From Desulfuromonas sp. KJ2020 (GTDB lineage Bacteria; Desulfobacterota; Desulfuromonadia; Desulfuromonadales; SZUA-540): a stretch of DNA of 64,000 nucleotides. Below are positions 16,543 to 25,170 of this stretch, piece after piece. Numbering within the stretch: the stretch's first letter is position 1; each line of letters begins with the position of its first letter. The notes under the pieces were generated by a model. That model saw only the letters and a list, made by a program, of their open reading frames with translations, searched no databases and was not told where the DNA came from. The translations under genes and the position numbers were made by a program. The DNA is taken from the NCBI RefSeq assembly GCF_024197615.1, contig NZ_JAKUKE010000001.1:62001-126000 (forward strand). The letters are read 5' to 3'.

Positions 16543-18468
16543 ATGATTAAAGTCTTTCTTCAATACGCTGCCTGGTTTCTCTTGGGCAGCACGCTGCTGA
16601 GCAGCTTTTCGGCCGTGCAGAAATTGCTCGTCGGCATCCCTTTTCACCCGAAAGGTTTTCTGGTCCCGATTTTTTTCGGCGGCTGCTGTGGGCTCATCCT
16701 GAACGTCTGGCGACGCAAATGGAAACACTCCACCCGCTCCCTTCTGGAAAGCGAGGCACGCTATCGCAGCCTCTACGACAACGCCCCCGTCATGCTTCAT
16801 TCCATCGACACCCACGGCCGGCTGCTCACGGTCAGTAAATTCTGGCTGGAAACACTGGGTTACCATCCGTCCGAGGTACTCGGCCACAAACTGACGGATT
16901 TCATGACCCAAACGTCACGTCAGATGGCCGAGCAGACCATTTTCCCCAAGTTTTTCCGCACGGGTTCCGTCAAATACATCCCTTACCAGTTTGTGAAAAA
17001 AAACGGGGACATTGTCGAGGTTCTGCTCTCGGCCATCGGCGATCGCAACGCACAGGGACACATCGAGCGCAGTCTCGCCGTGGCTATCGATGTCACCGAA
17101 CATCGCCAGGCGGAGCTGGAGGTTAAAAAGCTGGCCTACTACGATACGCTCACCGAACTGCCCAACCGCACCCTCTTCCATGACCGCCTTGGGCAGGCGC
17201 TGGCTCACGCCCGCCGCAACAACGCCCGGGTCGAGGTACTGTTTCTCGATCTGGATCGTTTCAAGGTCATCAACGACACCCTGGGTCATGCCGTCGGAGA
17301 CGAGTTTCTCAAGATTATTGCGCAACGCCTTCGGGACTGCATGCGTCAGGGGGACACGGTGGCTCGCCTCGGGGGCGACGAATTCGTCATCGTTCTTTCC
17401 AGCAGCAACGGCGACCAGGACGGCGCCGCCTTTGCCGAACGGATCCTTGAAACCCTGGCTCAGCCAGTAAAACTGGCTGGCGGCGAACTCTGTACCACCG
17501 CGAGCATCGGCATCAGTATCTACCCTCTGGATGGTGAGGATATCGACACCCTGTTGCGCAATGCGGACATCGCCATGTACGCCGCCAAAGAGCATGGTCG
17601 CAACAATTATCAGTTTTTTTCCGATGAGATGAATACCCGGGTGGTCGAAAAGCTGGGAATCGAGACGAGTTTGCGGCGGGCCATCGATCGGGGCGAGCTC
17701 TTTCTCACCTACCAGCCGCAGATCGATATCGAGTCGGGGACGATCATCGGGGTCGAATCTCTGCTGCGCTGGAACCATCCCCAGGACGGGCTCATTTCAC
17801 CGGAAAAATTCATCCCCATTGCCGAAGAGACCGGCTTGATCAACCCTATCGGCGAGTGGGCTTTGCGCACGGCCTGCCGACAGGCTCGCGAGTGGCAGAT
17901 CGCCGGCTATGCCCCGGTCAGAATGGCGGTCAACCTTTCCGCCCGCCAGTTCAAGCAGCTGGGCATTATCGACCTGCTCGATCGCATTCTGGAGGAAACC
18001 GGCCTCGATCCCAGGTGGCTCGAACTGGAGCTTACGGAAAGCCTGATCATGGACAACACGGTCGAGACCATCATGACCCTGACGGACATCAAGGTGCGGG
18101 GAATCCACCTGGCTATTGATGACTTCGGAACCGGCTATTCCTCCTTGGCCTATCTGAAAAACTTCCCAATTGATCGCATCAAAATCGCCCAGGAATTCAT
18201 CCATTCGGTCAACGACGACGCCGACAGTCGGGCCATCGTCGAGGCCATAATCGCCATGAGCCACAGTCTGCAGCTCAACGTCCTGGCCGAGGGCGTGGAA
18301 AATCTGCCGCAATTGGAATTTCTCACCGCCCGACAATGCCACGAGATGCAGGGCTTTTATTTCTCGCCTCCCTGTACTGCCGCTGAAATGGGCGATCTTT
18401 TCGCCATGAACGTCAGCAAGTCGGGGTTCTGTCTGCTCCATGAAAGAACGTCACAAAGTAGTCACTGA
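16543..18468 (+). CDS. membrane PAS-GGDEF-EAL cyclic-di-GMP enzyme
   Basis: 641 residues. Two hydrophobic segments (about 5-25 and 38-55) anchor it, then a PAS domain (about 68-185), a GGDEF domain and an EAL domain. GGDEF is intact at 277-281, with an RxxD inhibition site (Arg268-Asp271) five residues before it, so a feedback-controlled cyclase is possible. The EAL signature is ESL (405-407); the metal/catalytic set is otherwise present: NLSARQF, ELTES, DDFGTGYSSL, the Lys of IKIA, AEGVEN and MQGFYFSPP. Both activities may be real. Single gene, divergent from clpS, overlapping the convergent AbiEi-like gene by 7 bases. Confidence 0.93.
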   Translation: MIKVFLQYAAWFLLGSTLLSSFSAVQKLLVGIPFHPKGFLVPIFFGGCCGLILNVWRRKWKHSTRSLLESEARYRSLYDNAPVMLHSIDTHGRLLTVSKFWLETLGYHPSEVLGHKLTDFMTQTSRQMAEQTIFPKFFRTGSVKYIPYQFVKKNGDIVEVLLSAIGDRNAQGHIERSLAVAIDVTEHRQAELEVKKLAYYDTLTELPNRTLFHDRLGQALAHARRNNARVEVLFLDLDRFKVINDTLGHAVGDEFLKIIAQRLRDCMRQGDTVARLGGDEFVIVLSSSNGDQDGAAFAERILETLAQPVKLAGGELCTTASIGISIYPLDGEDIDTLLRNADIAMYAAKEHGRNNYQFFSDEMNTRVVEKLGIETSLRRAIDRGELFLTYQPQIDIESGTIIGVESLLRWNHPQDGLISPEKFIPIAEETGLINPIGEWALRTACRQAREWQIAGYAPVRMAVNLSARQFKQLGIIDLLDRILEETGLDPRWLELELTESLIMDNTVETIMTLTDIKVRGIHLAIDDFGTGYSSLAYLKNFPIDRIKIAQEFIHSVNDDADSRAIVEAIIAMSHSLQLNVLAEGVENLPQLEFLTARQCHEMQGFYFSPPCTAAEMGDLFAMNVSKSGFCLLHERTSQSSH

Positions 18469-19541
18469 CTGTACCCGCCGGGCGCACTGCCCGCCAATTT
18501 TTCCTGCAGAAAATCCCGCCAGATCCTTTCCGCCAGAGGGGCCCTATCCTCTGCCGCCGCCATCAATTCGGCGTGAATCAGCAAAGGATGGATCAGCGAA
18601 ATCCCTTCGGGCTGCCATTCCTGCCAGGCCAGATCGTGGCTGTACAATTGCAGCAGATCCACGGGTCCGTCGGGATCGGGAATGAGGCGCAGCTGCATGA
18701 GAAGGCGCAGGGCATCGCCGGACAGATGCAAGGCGGCGCGCTGGGGGCGGTAGCCACCCAGCAGATGGGCAGCACCCAGCTCGCCGCCGATGAGCACCTG
18801 CTCCTGCAAACCGTTTTGCCGCAGCAGATCGGGAAGATCGTCGATCGCTACCCCTGTCTGCAGGCGGCAACGACGCAGCAGCAGCCGGGGGCGCAGCTTT
18901 TCGCTGTAGCCGAATTCCCAGCGCTGCAACAGATCCTCGCCTCGCCGCAACCGTCTGCCGCCACTGGCCTCCCGGCCGAGGTACCCCAGCGATTCGAGCT
19001 GTTCCAGCGTCTGCCCAATCGTCCCCAAAGCGACATGGGCCCGCTGGGCCATGTCCCGATAGGACAGGCGCAGGCTAGCCGGCTCCATCAACAGAAGGGA
19101 AATCAGCTTGAGGCCGGCGGTTTGAAAGGCTCGGCCGCCGCTTTTCTTTTCGGCGGACCGGCGGCGGCCGCCAATTTCCATAAGCAGTGGCGGCTGACAC
19201 AGGTACATGTTGCCGGCCGCATCGACATATTCGATCCCCTGTTGGCGCAGTTCGCGAGCCAGGGTTTCCGGTAGATAGTCGGTAAACAGCAGCCTCGGCT
19301 CCTCGGCGGGCTGAAGGTGTGCCTGGTTGAGAAGAACAGCGACGGTTAAAGGCGAGAGCTGCCTCCTTGGCATGACCTGATAGCTGACTTGGCCCCAGCC
19401 GCCTTGAAGCCGCAGGCGGCCCTCCTGGGCCTGCAATGCCGGCCTGGATCCCGGGTCCACTTCGCATCCCGGCAGAGCGCGTAGGTTTCGCAGGCAATCT
19501 TCCGTCAACCGTTCTTCAGCTTGGGTCAGGGGCCAGGTCAT
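18462..19541 (-). CDS. AbiEi-like winged-helix protein, orphan
   Basis: 359 residues. The segment LLFTDYLPETLARELRQQGIEYVDAAGNMYL (split: TDYLPETLARELRQQG then IEYVDAAGNMYL, about 105-135) resembles the AbiEi_2 family of type IV antitoxin-like transcription regulators. A winged-helix region follows near 160-200 (LSYRDMAQRAHVALGTIGQTLE). No nucleotidyltransferase toxin (AbiEii) gene is adjacent, so this is an unpaired regulator or a domain relative rather than a demonstrated antitoxin. GAGAGGACTTATC precedes the start. Divergent from lemA; repeated TTGTTCA motifs lie between the two genes. Family assignment is from memory of the pattern. Confidence 0.6.
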   Translation of the reverse strand: MTWPLTQAEERLTEDCLRNLRALPGCEVDPGSRPALQAQEGRLRLQGGWGQVSYQVMPRRQLSPLTVAVLLNQAHLQPAEEPRLLFTDYLPETLARELRQQGIEYVDAAGNMYLCQPPLLMEIGGRRRSAEKKSGGRAFQTAGLKLISLLLMEPASLRLSYRDMAQRAHVALGTIGQTLEQLESLGYLGREASGGRRLRRGEDLLQRWEFGYSEKLRPRLLLRRCRLQTGVAIDDLPDLLRQNGLQEQVLIGGELGAAHLLGGYRPQRAALHLSGDALRLLMQLRLIPDPDGPVDLLQLYSHDLAWQEWQPEGISLIHPLLIHAELMAAAEDRAPLAERIWRDFLQEKLAGSAPGGYSQ

Positions 19542-19565
19542 GATAAGTCCTCTCGATGCCGGTGT

Positions 19566-19708
19566 TTGTTCAGATTTAAAACGCGTTCATAGATTAAATG
19601 CAACATCTTTTTTGTTCATGGCGACCCTCCCCAGGATCTTCCCTTTACATCCGCCCTTGGCATGACTATATTTTAAGGCATACTTTTGCCTTTCCATGAA
19701 CTGAACAA
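19566..19708. repeat. repeated TTGTTCA-type sites in the AbiEi-like/lemA divergent region
   Basis: TTGTTCAG at 19566-19573, TTGTTCATGG at 19612-19621, and on the other strand CCATGAAC at 19694-19701 joined to CTGAACAA at 19701-19708. The first and last are inverted copies; so are the middle one and CCATGAAC. The last copy runs into the lemA ribosome-binding site. They look like regulator-binding sites, possibly for the adjacent winged-helix protein. Confidence 0.45.
19644..19672 (+). promoter_or_regulatory. sigma70-like promoter of lemA operon
   Basis: TTTACA (19644-19649), 17 bases, TATATT (19667-19672). It lies 47 bases upstream of the lemA start, inside the region bracketed by the TTGTTCA repeats. 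Confidence 0.6.
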
Positions 19709-19719
19709 GGAGCTCTGCC

Positions 19720-20307
19720 ATGAAGACGCGTTTCTCCCTCATCGCCATGATCATGCTTTCCCTGACTCTGCTTTCAGGGTGCGGCTACAATGAAATCCAG
19801 CGTAATGAAGAAATGGTCTTTGCCGCCTGGGCCGACGTGGAGGCTACCTATCAGCGTCGCGCCGACCTCATCCCGAACCTGGTGGAGACGGTTAAGGCCT
19901 ACGCCAGTCATGAGCGGGAGACCCTGCAATCCGTCACCGAAGCGCGGGCCCGTGTGGGGCAGGTCAACCTGAGTGGTCAGGATCTGTCCAACCCCGTCGC
20001 GCTTGCAAGCTTTCAGTCGGCCCAGGGAGAACTTTCCGGCGCCCTCTCCCGCCTGCTGGTGGTGGCTGAACGCTATCCCGACCTGAAGGCCAGCCAGAAT
20101 TTCAGCGACCTTCAGCACCAGCTCGAAGGCACCGAGAACCGCATCAACGTCGCCCGCCAGCGCTACAACGAAGCGGTGCAGGTCTTCAACAGCTCGATCC
20201 GCACCTTCCCCAACAATCTGACCAACAAATTCATGCTGAAGCTCGAACGCAAGGAACCCTTCAAGGCGGAGGCCGGCGCGGCCACGGCCCCCAAGGTCAA
20301 CTTCTAG
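19720..20307 (+). CDS. LemA-family lipoprotein
   Basis: 195 residues. The signal peptide ends in LTLLSGC (Cys21), a clear lipobox; many LemA proteins instead have a plain membrane anchor. Coiled, helical core with the family motif YQRRADLIPNLVETVKAY near 47-65, and QRYNEAVQVFN near 145. LemA function is unsettled; it often occurs with TPM/YgcG proteins, as here. AAGGAG at 19707-19712 supports the start. The next gene begins one base after this stop region, so the two are almost surely cotranslated. Confidence 0.9.
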   Translation: MKTRFSLIAMIMLSLTLLSGCGYNEIQRNEEMVFAAWADVEATYQRRADLIPNLVETVKAYASHERETLQSVTEARARVGQVNLSGQDLSNPVALASFQSAQGELSGALSRLLVVAERYPDLKASQNFSDLQHQLEGTENRINVARQRYNEAVQVFNSSIRTFPNNLTNKFMLKLERKEPFKAEAGAATAPKVNF

Positions 20308-20308
20308 C

Positions 20309-21031
20309 ATGCTCCTGAGACGCTTTTTTCTCGCCCTGACGCTTGTCATTCTGCTGCCCCTGACAGCCAGCGCCCTCGACGTGCCTCCCCTGCGGGGGCA
20401 TGTCAACGACCTGGCCGGCCTCCTCTCGGCCGAGATGGCGCTGAAAATCGAGCGTTTTCTGACCGATTTCGAAGCCAGTGACTCGACGCAGATTGTCCTG
20501 CTCACCGTCGCCTCCCTGGAGGGGGAACCACTGGAAGTCGCGGCTCTGAAGGTGGCGGAGACCTGGGGACTCGGGCAAAAGGGTAAGGACAACGGCGCCC
20601 TGCTCCTGGTTTCGCGGGACGACCGCAAGATTCGCATCGAAGTCGGCTACGGGCTGGAGGGGAGACTCACCGACCTGCTGGCCGGCCGCATTATCGATCA
20701 GGAGATCACCCCTCGCTTCCGGCGAGGAGATTATGATGGCGGCATCGCCGCCGGCCTGGTCGCCATGGCCGAAGCGGTGCGGGGTGAGTACACGGGATCG
20801 GGGTCATCCCGTCAGCAGAAGGAGCGCCACCCTCTCGGCCTGCTGGCACTGCTGCTCTTTCTGGGACCGGGATTGCTCTTCCTGACGGGTGGACGCAGCC
20901 ACCGTGGCAGTCGTCGAGGCGGTCTATGGATCGGCGGACCACCCTTCAGCGGTGGCGGCTTTGGCGGCGGTGGGGGTTTCGGCGGCGGCGGGGGCGGATT
21001 CGGGGGCGGCGGCGCTTCCGGCGGCTGGTAA
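20309..21031 (+). CDS. TPM-domain (YgcG-like) secreted/membrane protein
   Basis: 240 residues. Signal peptide about 1-22 (LTLVILLPLTASA), then a TPM domain (about 25-150) with VNDLAGLLS, TQIVLLTV, GKDNGALLLVSRDDRKIRIEVGYGLEG and the GDYDGGIAAGL end. A hydrophobic segment near 172-190 anchors it, and the C-terminus is Gly-rich (many GGG/GGF repeats), typical of the YgcG branch. In plants the domain acts as an acid phosphatase; in bacteria its role is unclear. Second gene of lemA-TPM-TPM. Confidence 0.88.
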   Translation: MLLRRFFLALTLVILLPLTASALDVPPLRGHVNDLAGLLSAEMALKIERFLTDFEASDSTQIVLLTVASLEGEPLEVAALKVAETWGLGQKGKDNGALLLVSRDDRKIRIEVGYGLEGRLTDLLAGRIIDQEITPRFRRGDYDGGIAAGLVAMAEAVRGEYTGSGSSRQQKERHPLGLLALLLFLGPGLLFLTGGRSHRGSRRGGLWIGGPPFSGGGFGGGGGFGGGGGGFGGGGASGGW

Positions 21032-21067
21032 GGACGATCTTCTTTTCACCCTTGCACAGGAACTGTC

Positions 21068-21703
21068 ATGGCGAAAGTCACAGCGCAGACATTTTTCAGC
21101 GAAGACGAACGGCAACGCCTCAAAGCCGCCGTCTTCGAAGCCGAGAAACGCACCAGCGGCGAGATCGTTCCCATGGTGATCGACGCCAGCTACGACTACC
21201 CCCGGGCCGAGATTCTCGGCGCCGTCCTACTGTCGCTGGCCACGGGCGTGACGGCAAGCTGGGCCTTCGGCGGCTCCTCCGTCTGGGTTTTTCTGCCGAT
21301 CTTCGCCCTCGCCTACTTTCCCTTTAAACTCTTCATCCGCCACACCCCCACGCTCAAACGCTGCCTTATTCATCCCGCCGAGATCCGCGGGGAAGTGGAG
21401 GAAAAAGCCCTCGTCAGCTTTCTTGAGCAGGGCCTGCACCACACCCGCGATCACACCGGCATCCTCATTCTGCTCTCCCTGTTTGAACGACGGGTCTATG
21501 TGCTGGCTGACCGTGGCATCAACGCCCGCGTTCCTCTGCACGTCTGGGAGGAGATCGTCGAAACGGTGACCGAAGGCATTCACCAGGGGCTGGCGTGCGA
21601 CGCTCTCTGCGAGGCCATCACCCGCTGCGCCGAGCTGCTGGAAGAACATTTCCCCCGCCGGGCGGATGACCGCGACGAACTGCCCAACCTGATTCTCGGC
21701 TAA
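21068..21703 (+). CDS. second TPM-domain membrane protein
   Basis: 211 residues, no signal peptide. Two hydrophobic segments (about 46-80) interrupt an otherwise soluble protein. Recognisable TPM features are SGEIVPMVI early and the later DHTGILILLSLFERRVYVLADRGI, plus a C-terminal helix with repeated acidic residues. It starts 36 bases after the first TPM gene and is the last gene of the operon. The pairing of one Gly-rich and one membrane-embedded TPM protein with LemA is a common arrangement. Function not known. Confidence 0.8.
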   Translation: MAKVTAQTFFSEDERQRLKAAVFEAEKRTSGEIVPMVIDASYDYPRAEILGAVLLSLATGVTASWAFGGSSVWVFLPIFALAYFPFKLFIRHTPTLKRCLIHPAEIRGEVEEKALVSFLEQGLHHTRDHTGILILLSLFERRVYVLADRGINARVPLHVWEEIVETVTEGIHQGLACDALCEAITRCAELLEEHFPRRADDRDELPNLILG

Positions 21704-21708
21704 GCCCC

Positions 21709-22959
21709 TTATTTTTCTGTAATGACCTCCCGATAATAATCGCTACTGCGGGGCCCGCCGGGCCACTGCCGCTGCAGCAGGGTGGTGTTGCGACCGGCGC
21801 GCACCTCCAGTTCCAGCAGGCGCTGCGCCAGCCGCAGGGTCTCGCTCTCTGCCCCGTAGGTCCGTTTGAGAATCGACTGTATCCGTGAGTAATTCTGTAC
21901 CAGGGGCAAGGTCCGTTTTTTTCGGCTGGCGGCCAGAAAGGCGCGCCCCTTGGCCGAGAAGGCGAGAACATGCAGATAGAGCGGCCCCCTCGCCAGAAAG
22001 GCGGCCATGTTATCGGTCTGCACCTCGTTGAGCACATAGGCGAGCAGGCGCTGGACACGGGTGCGAGTCAGATGCCGTGACTTGATGGCATCCACCAGGG
22101 CCGAATAGGAGTCGCTGCACTCGGCCGCCTCGAGCAGGCGTGGTTCGATACCGGCTTCGACCTGGTAGATGCCCTTGAGCGTCTGTGCCCCCCTGAAGAG
22201 GCGACTGAGCAGCAGGCGATGCAGATGCGTCTCATCCAGACAGCGCCCTTCGGCCAGGGCCTGTTGCAAAGGGAGTAAAGCGGAAGAAGGGATGAAGGGG
22301 GTGATGTCCTCTCCGGCGGCGAGCATGCGGCGAATGCCCGTGGCGCTCGCCACATCCCCCACGGCCTCCTCGTCATGATAGCCGGCACCGAGACGGGAAA
22401 TGGTCAAGGGGCGCAGCGTACTGGCGGTTCGGCGCAGGGCCCGGAGATACTCGAGACCAAGGATGTTGTTGGGCGAGGCGAGCAACTGCCCAAAAGAGGC
22501 GTCCGGCGCCAGCTCCTGCGCCAGTTGCGCGCGGGCTGTCGGGTAATTGTGACCCTGCCGCAACAGGGTACCGGTTCGGCGGGCCACAACCTCTTCGTTC
22601 GCCTCCAGCCAGCGGGCGCACTCCTGCAGTGCCTGCATATCCCCCGCTTCGCTGCCAAAGCAAAGGGAGTCGACCCCCCCGAGGGCATTCAGAGCTTGAA
22701 CGGCGCCCTGGGCGAAAACCGGGGCGCTATTGCAGGCCCAGGGGAAGGGCAGCTCCAGGACCAGGTCGATGCCGGCTCGCAGGGCCATCTGGGCCCGCAC
22801 CCATTTATCGACCAGCGCCGGTTCGCCGCGCTGCAGGAAATGCCCGCTCATGACCGCTACGGCGACTTCGACCCCGGCAAGGGCCAGGCTCTGACGCAGG
22901 TGGTGGAGGTGTCCGTTGTGAAAGGGATTGTATTCGGTGATCAGGCCGACGGCGCGCAT
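21709..22959 (-). CDS. tmcAL: tRNA(Met) cytidine acetate ligase
   Basis: Uses ATP and acetate to form N4-acetylcytidine at the wobble base of elongator tRNA-Met (shown in Bacillus for YlbM). 416 residues. The nucleotidyltransferase opening GLITEYNPFHNGH (residues 5-17) and MSGHFLQRGEPALVDKW are diagnostic for the TmcAL/DUF795 family; later LASPNNILGLEYL also fits. Starts 7 bases after the sfsA stop codon, so it belongs to serB-sfsA-tmcAL. An acetate-dependent tRNA modification is noteworthy in an organism likely to live on acetate. Confidence 0.92.
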   Translation of the reverse strand: MRAVGLITEYNPFHNGHLHHLRQSLALAGVEVAVAVMSGHFLQRGEPALVDKWVRAQMALRAGIDLVLELPFPWACNSAPVFAQGAVQALNALGGVDSLCFGSEAGDMQALQECARWLEANEEVVARRTGTLLRQGHNYPTARAQLAQELAPDASFGQLLASPNNILGLEYLRALRRTASTLRPLTISRLGAGYHDEEAVGDVASATGIRRMLAAGEDITPFIPSSALLPLQQALAEGRCLDETHLHRLLLSRLFRGAQTLKGIYQVEAGIEPRLLEAAECSDSYSALVDAIKSRHLTRTRVQRLLAYVLNEVQTDNMAAFLARGPLYLHVLAFSAKGRAFLAASRKKRTLPLVQNYSRIQSILKRTYGAESETLRLAQRLLELEVRAGRNTTLLQRQWPGGPRSSDYYREVITEK

Positions 22960-22966
22960 GACGGGT

Positions 22967-23662
22967 TTACCCGAGGAGGACGGAAAGAGGCGGGCCGACC
23001 CGGTTTTCCGTGGGCGTCACCAGGCTGCGGTAGGCCATGACTTCGACGCCGCAGGCGGCGGCCTGCCGCAGCAGACGGCCGTAATCGGGATCGATGGCGT
23101 CGGCCGGCGTAAAGGCCTCAGCCTCACCGCGCTGGACGAGGAAGAAAATGACCGTACGATAGCCCTGCTGGCGGGCCGCCATCAGTTCACGCAGGTGTTT
23201 CTGCCCCCGCGTCGTCACGGCATCGGGAAAGCAGGCGACGGTGGCCGCGCAGCAGAGAGTCACATTTTTAACCTCCACCAGCACTTTCTCCCGCTCATTT
23301 TCCAGCATAAAATCGAGGCGGCTGGCGCCGAAAGGGTACTCCGCCCGCACCTGGTAGCCCGCCAGCGGAGCAATGGCTCCCTGGCGCAGGCCTTCCTCGA
23401 CCACCCGGTTGGTGCGGTGGGTGTGGGTATCGACCCAGTGGCCGTTGACTTCGATCAGCTCCAGGGTATAGAGGAGTTTTCGCTTCGGGTTGTCCGAGGT
23501 GGAGAGCAACACGCGGTGTCCCGGCACGGCGCACTGCTTCATGCTGCCGGTATTGGGAGTGTGGGCCGTCACCACGCGGCCGTCGGCCAGCTCGACATCG
23601 GTAAGGAAGCGCTGATAGCGCCGCAGCAGGCGCCCCTCCAGGAGGGGCTGGGGCAGTCTCAT
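22967..23662 (-). CDS. sfsA: DNA/RNA nuclease-like protein SfsA
   Basis: 231 residues, standard SfsA length. Motifs: RRYQRFLTDVEL, HTPNTGSM, LYTLELIEVNGHWV, SRLDFML and VLVEVKNVTLC, then FPDAVTTRGQKHL. Named after sugar fermentation stimulation in E. coli; the fold is nuclease-like (PD-(D/E)XK type residues D and EVK are kept). It overlaps the end of serB by 4 bases (ATGA), so translation is coupled. Confidence 0.93.
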   Translation of the reverse strand: MRLPQPLLEGRLLRRYQRFLTDVELADGRVVTAHTPNTGSMKQCAVPGHRVLLSTSDNPKRKLLYTLELIEVNGHWVDTHTHRTNRVVEEGLRQGAIAPLAGYQVRAEYPFGASRLDFMLENEREKVLVEVKNVTLCCAATVACFPDAVTTRGQKHLRELMAARQQGYRTVIFFLVQRGEAEAFTPADAIDPDYGRLLRQAAACGVEVMAYRSLVTPTENRVGPPLSVLLG

Positions 23663-24855
23663 TGGTCGATCTCGGCCATCTCCCGCTCGGAGAAGCCGAG
23701 CAGATAGAGGATGGAGTCGAGACTCTGCTGGTTGATATGATAATCGGCCTGCTCCCGCACCCGGGCCTTGGCATTGAAAGCAATACCCAGCCCGGCTTTG
23801 CCCAGCATCGGCAGATCGTTGGCGCCGTCGCCGATGGCCACCACCTGGTCGAGGGTGATCCCTTCCTGACAGGCTATCTCCTCCAGCAACTGGGCCTTGC
23901 GGGCCCCGTCGACGATCTCCCCCTTGACCGCACCGGTCACCTTGCCGTCAGCGATCTCCAGGTCGTTGGCGTAGGCGTAGTCCAGGCCCAGTTCAGTCTT
24001 GAGGCGATCGGTGAAAAACTTGAAGCCCCCCGAGATGACTGCCGTGCGAAAGCCGAGCCGCTTGAGAATGCGCACCAGGTTCTTGGCCCCGGGCGTGAAG
24101 GGGATATGGCGGTAAACCTCCTCAAGAGCGTCGACCGACAGCCCCTGCAGCAGAGCCACCCGCTCCCGCAGCGCCCCCTGAAAGTCGAGTTCGCCGTTCA
24201 TCGCCCGCAGGGTGATATCCGCCACCTGCTCCCCGACCCCGGCCAGGCGGGCCAGTTCGTCGATGACCTCGATCTGGATGAGGGTGGAATCCATGTCCAT
24301 CACCACCAGGCGCTTGGCGCGGCGGTAGAGGCTCTCCTTCTGCATGGCGATGTCGACGCCGAGGCTGGCGCCGACACGCAGCAGCTTGCGGGTCATGGCC
24401 TTGACATCCAGTTCCGGCGGCGTGGTGATGAGAAACTCGACGCAGCGCAGCTGTCCCTGCGTCAGTTTGGAGATACGCTCGATGTTGACCCGGTTGTCGG
24501 CCAGGATGCGTGACACCCGCGCCAGCGAGGTAGCGCTCACCTCGCCGCCCAGAATGGTCACCACATAGGCGTGCTTGGTCGTTTTGCGCCGGTACTCCGA
24601 TTCGGACAGTACCTGAAAATCGAGATCCAGCCCAAGCTCCTTGGCCAGGAAAAGGAGATCCTTGATCAGGGGTTTCTGGTCGCTCTCACCCGTGGGAAAA
24701 TCGATGAGCACCGAAAAGGAAAGCAGCGTATGGGTCACCGTCTGCTCGATGTCGCGGATGCGCGCTCCAGCGGCGGCGATATTGCCGGTCACGGCGGCGA
24801 CGATACCCGGCTTGTCCGGCCCGGTCATGGTAACAAGAACCATCTTACGATCCAT
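23659..24855 (-). CDS. serB: phosphoserine phosphatase with two ACT domains
   Basis: Last step of serine synthesis. 398 residues. Residues 1-170 hold two ACT-like regulatory domains (VLVTMTGPDKPGIVAAVTG; YVVTILGGEVSATSLARV), and the HAD phosphatase follows: VMDMDSTLIQIEVIDELA with the nucleophile DxD, ISGGF, and GDGANDLPML near the end. ACT domains suggest feedback by serine. The frame is open to a TTG at 24867, but AAGGGG abuts that codon, so the ATG at 24855 is a better start. First gene of serB-sfsA-tmcAL. Confidence 0.95.
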   Translation of the reverse strand: MDRKMVLVTMTGPDKPGIVAAVTGNIAAAGARIRDIEQTVTHTLLSFSVLIDFPTGESDQKPLIKDLLFLAKELGLDLDFQVLSESEYRRKTTKHAYVVTILGGEVSATSLARVSRILADNRVNIERISKLTQGQLRCVEFLITTPPELDVKAMTRKLLRVGASLGVDIAMQKESLYRRAKRLVVMDMDSTLIQIEVIDELARLAGVGEQVADITLRAMNGELDFQGALRERVALLQGLSVDALEEVYRHIPFTPGAKNLVRILKRLGFRTAVISGGFKFFTDRLKTELGLDYAYANDLEIADGKVTGAVKGEIVDGARKAQLLEEIACQEGITLDQVVAIGDGANDLPMLGKAGLGIAFNAKARVREQADYHINQQSLDSILYLLGFSEREMAEIDQ

Positions 24856-25002
24856 GATATTAAACAACCCCTTTCATCTGTCCTGAAAAACGTCGGTATT
24901 CTACCGTCAAACCCCACCCCCTGCAACCCCGTAAACGCCCAGACTCCAACCTCCCGGTCTGCCGATGCATAAAATTTCCCACTAAAAAACTGATTTATGT
25001 AT

Positions 25003-25031
25003 TGACCTTTTCCCATCCTTTTGATAATGTT
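25003..25031 (+). promoter_or_regulatory. sigma70-like promoter of small RNA candidate
   Basis: TTGACC (25003-25008), exactly 17 bases, TAATGT (25026-25031). No plus-strand protein gene follows for over 8 kb, but an intrinsic terminator lies about 85 bases downstream. Confidence 0.6.
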
Positions 25032-25037
25032 TACCCA

Positions 25038-25122
25038 ATTGGTCAGGTTCACCCTTGGCCAATCGATACAACCCTCCTTCCTTTTGCGCATCGGCCTCTC
25101 TCCTGGCCGGTGCGCCTTTTTT
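25038..25122 (+). ncRNA. candidate small RNA, about 85 nt
   Basis: Bounded by a good promoter and a strong terminator, with no sensible reading frame. The 5' part can form a hairpin, ATTGGTC (near 25039-25045) with GGCCAAT (near 25058-25064). A single-stranded pyrimidine stretch ACCCTCCTTCC follows; its CCTCCTT is complementary to Shine-Dalgarno sequences, a common seed in trans-acting sRNAs. The 3' hairpin GCGCATCGGCC/GGCCGGTGCGC ends in CTTTTTTATC. Not matched to any named family. Prediction only; expression is unproven. Confidence 0.5.
25086..25122 (+). terminator. Rho-independent terminator on the plus strand
   Basis: 11-bp stem 25086-25096 with 25105-25115 (one G-U pair), 8-base loop, then CTTTTTTATC. 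No plus-strand protein gene precedes it, which is why an RNA gene is proposed. Confidence 0.8.
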
Positions 25123-25132
25123 ATCTAATCCC

Positions 25133-25170
25133 CCCCAAAAATACGGCCCCGGACGAAAAGACCGGGGCCG
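25133..25170 (-). terminator. terminator of the liv/ior/paaK operon
   Basis: On the minus strand a 9-bp stem CGGCCCCGG (25170-25162) with CCGGGGCCG (25152-25144) and a 9-base loop is followed by TATTTTTGG. It lies 27 bases past the livK-like stop. Confidence 0.88.
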
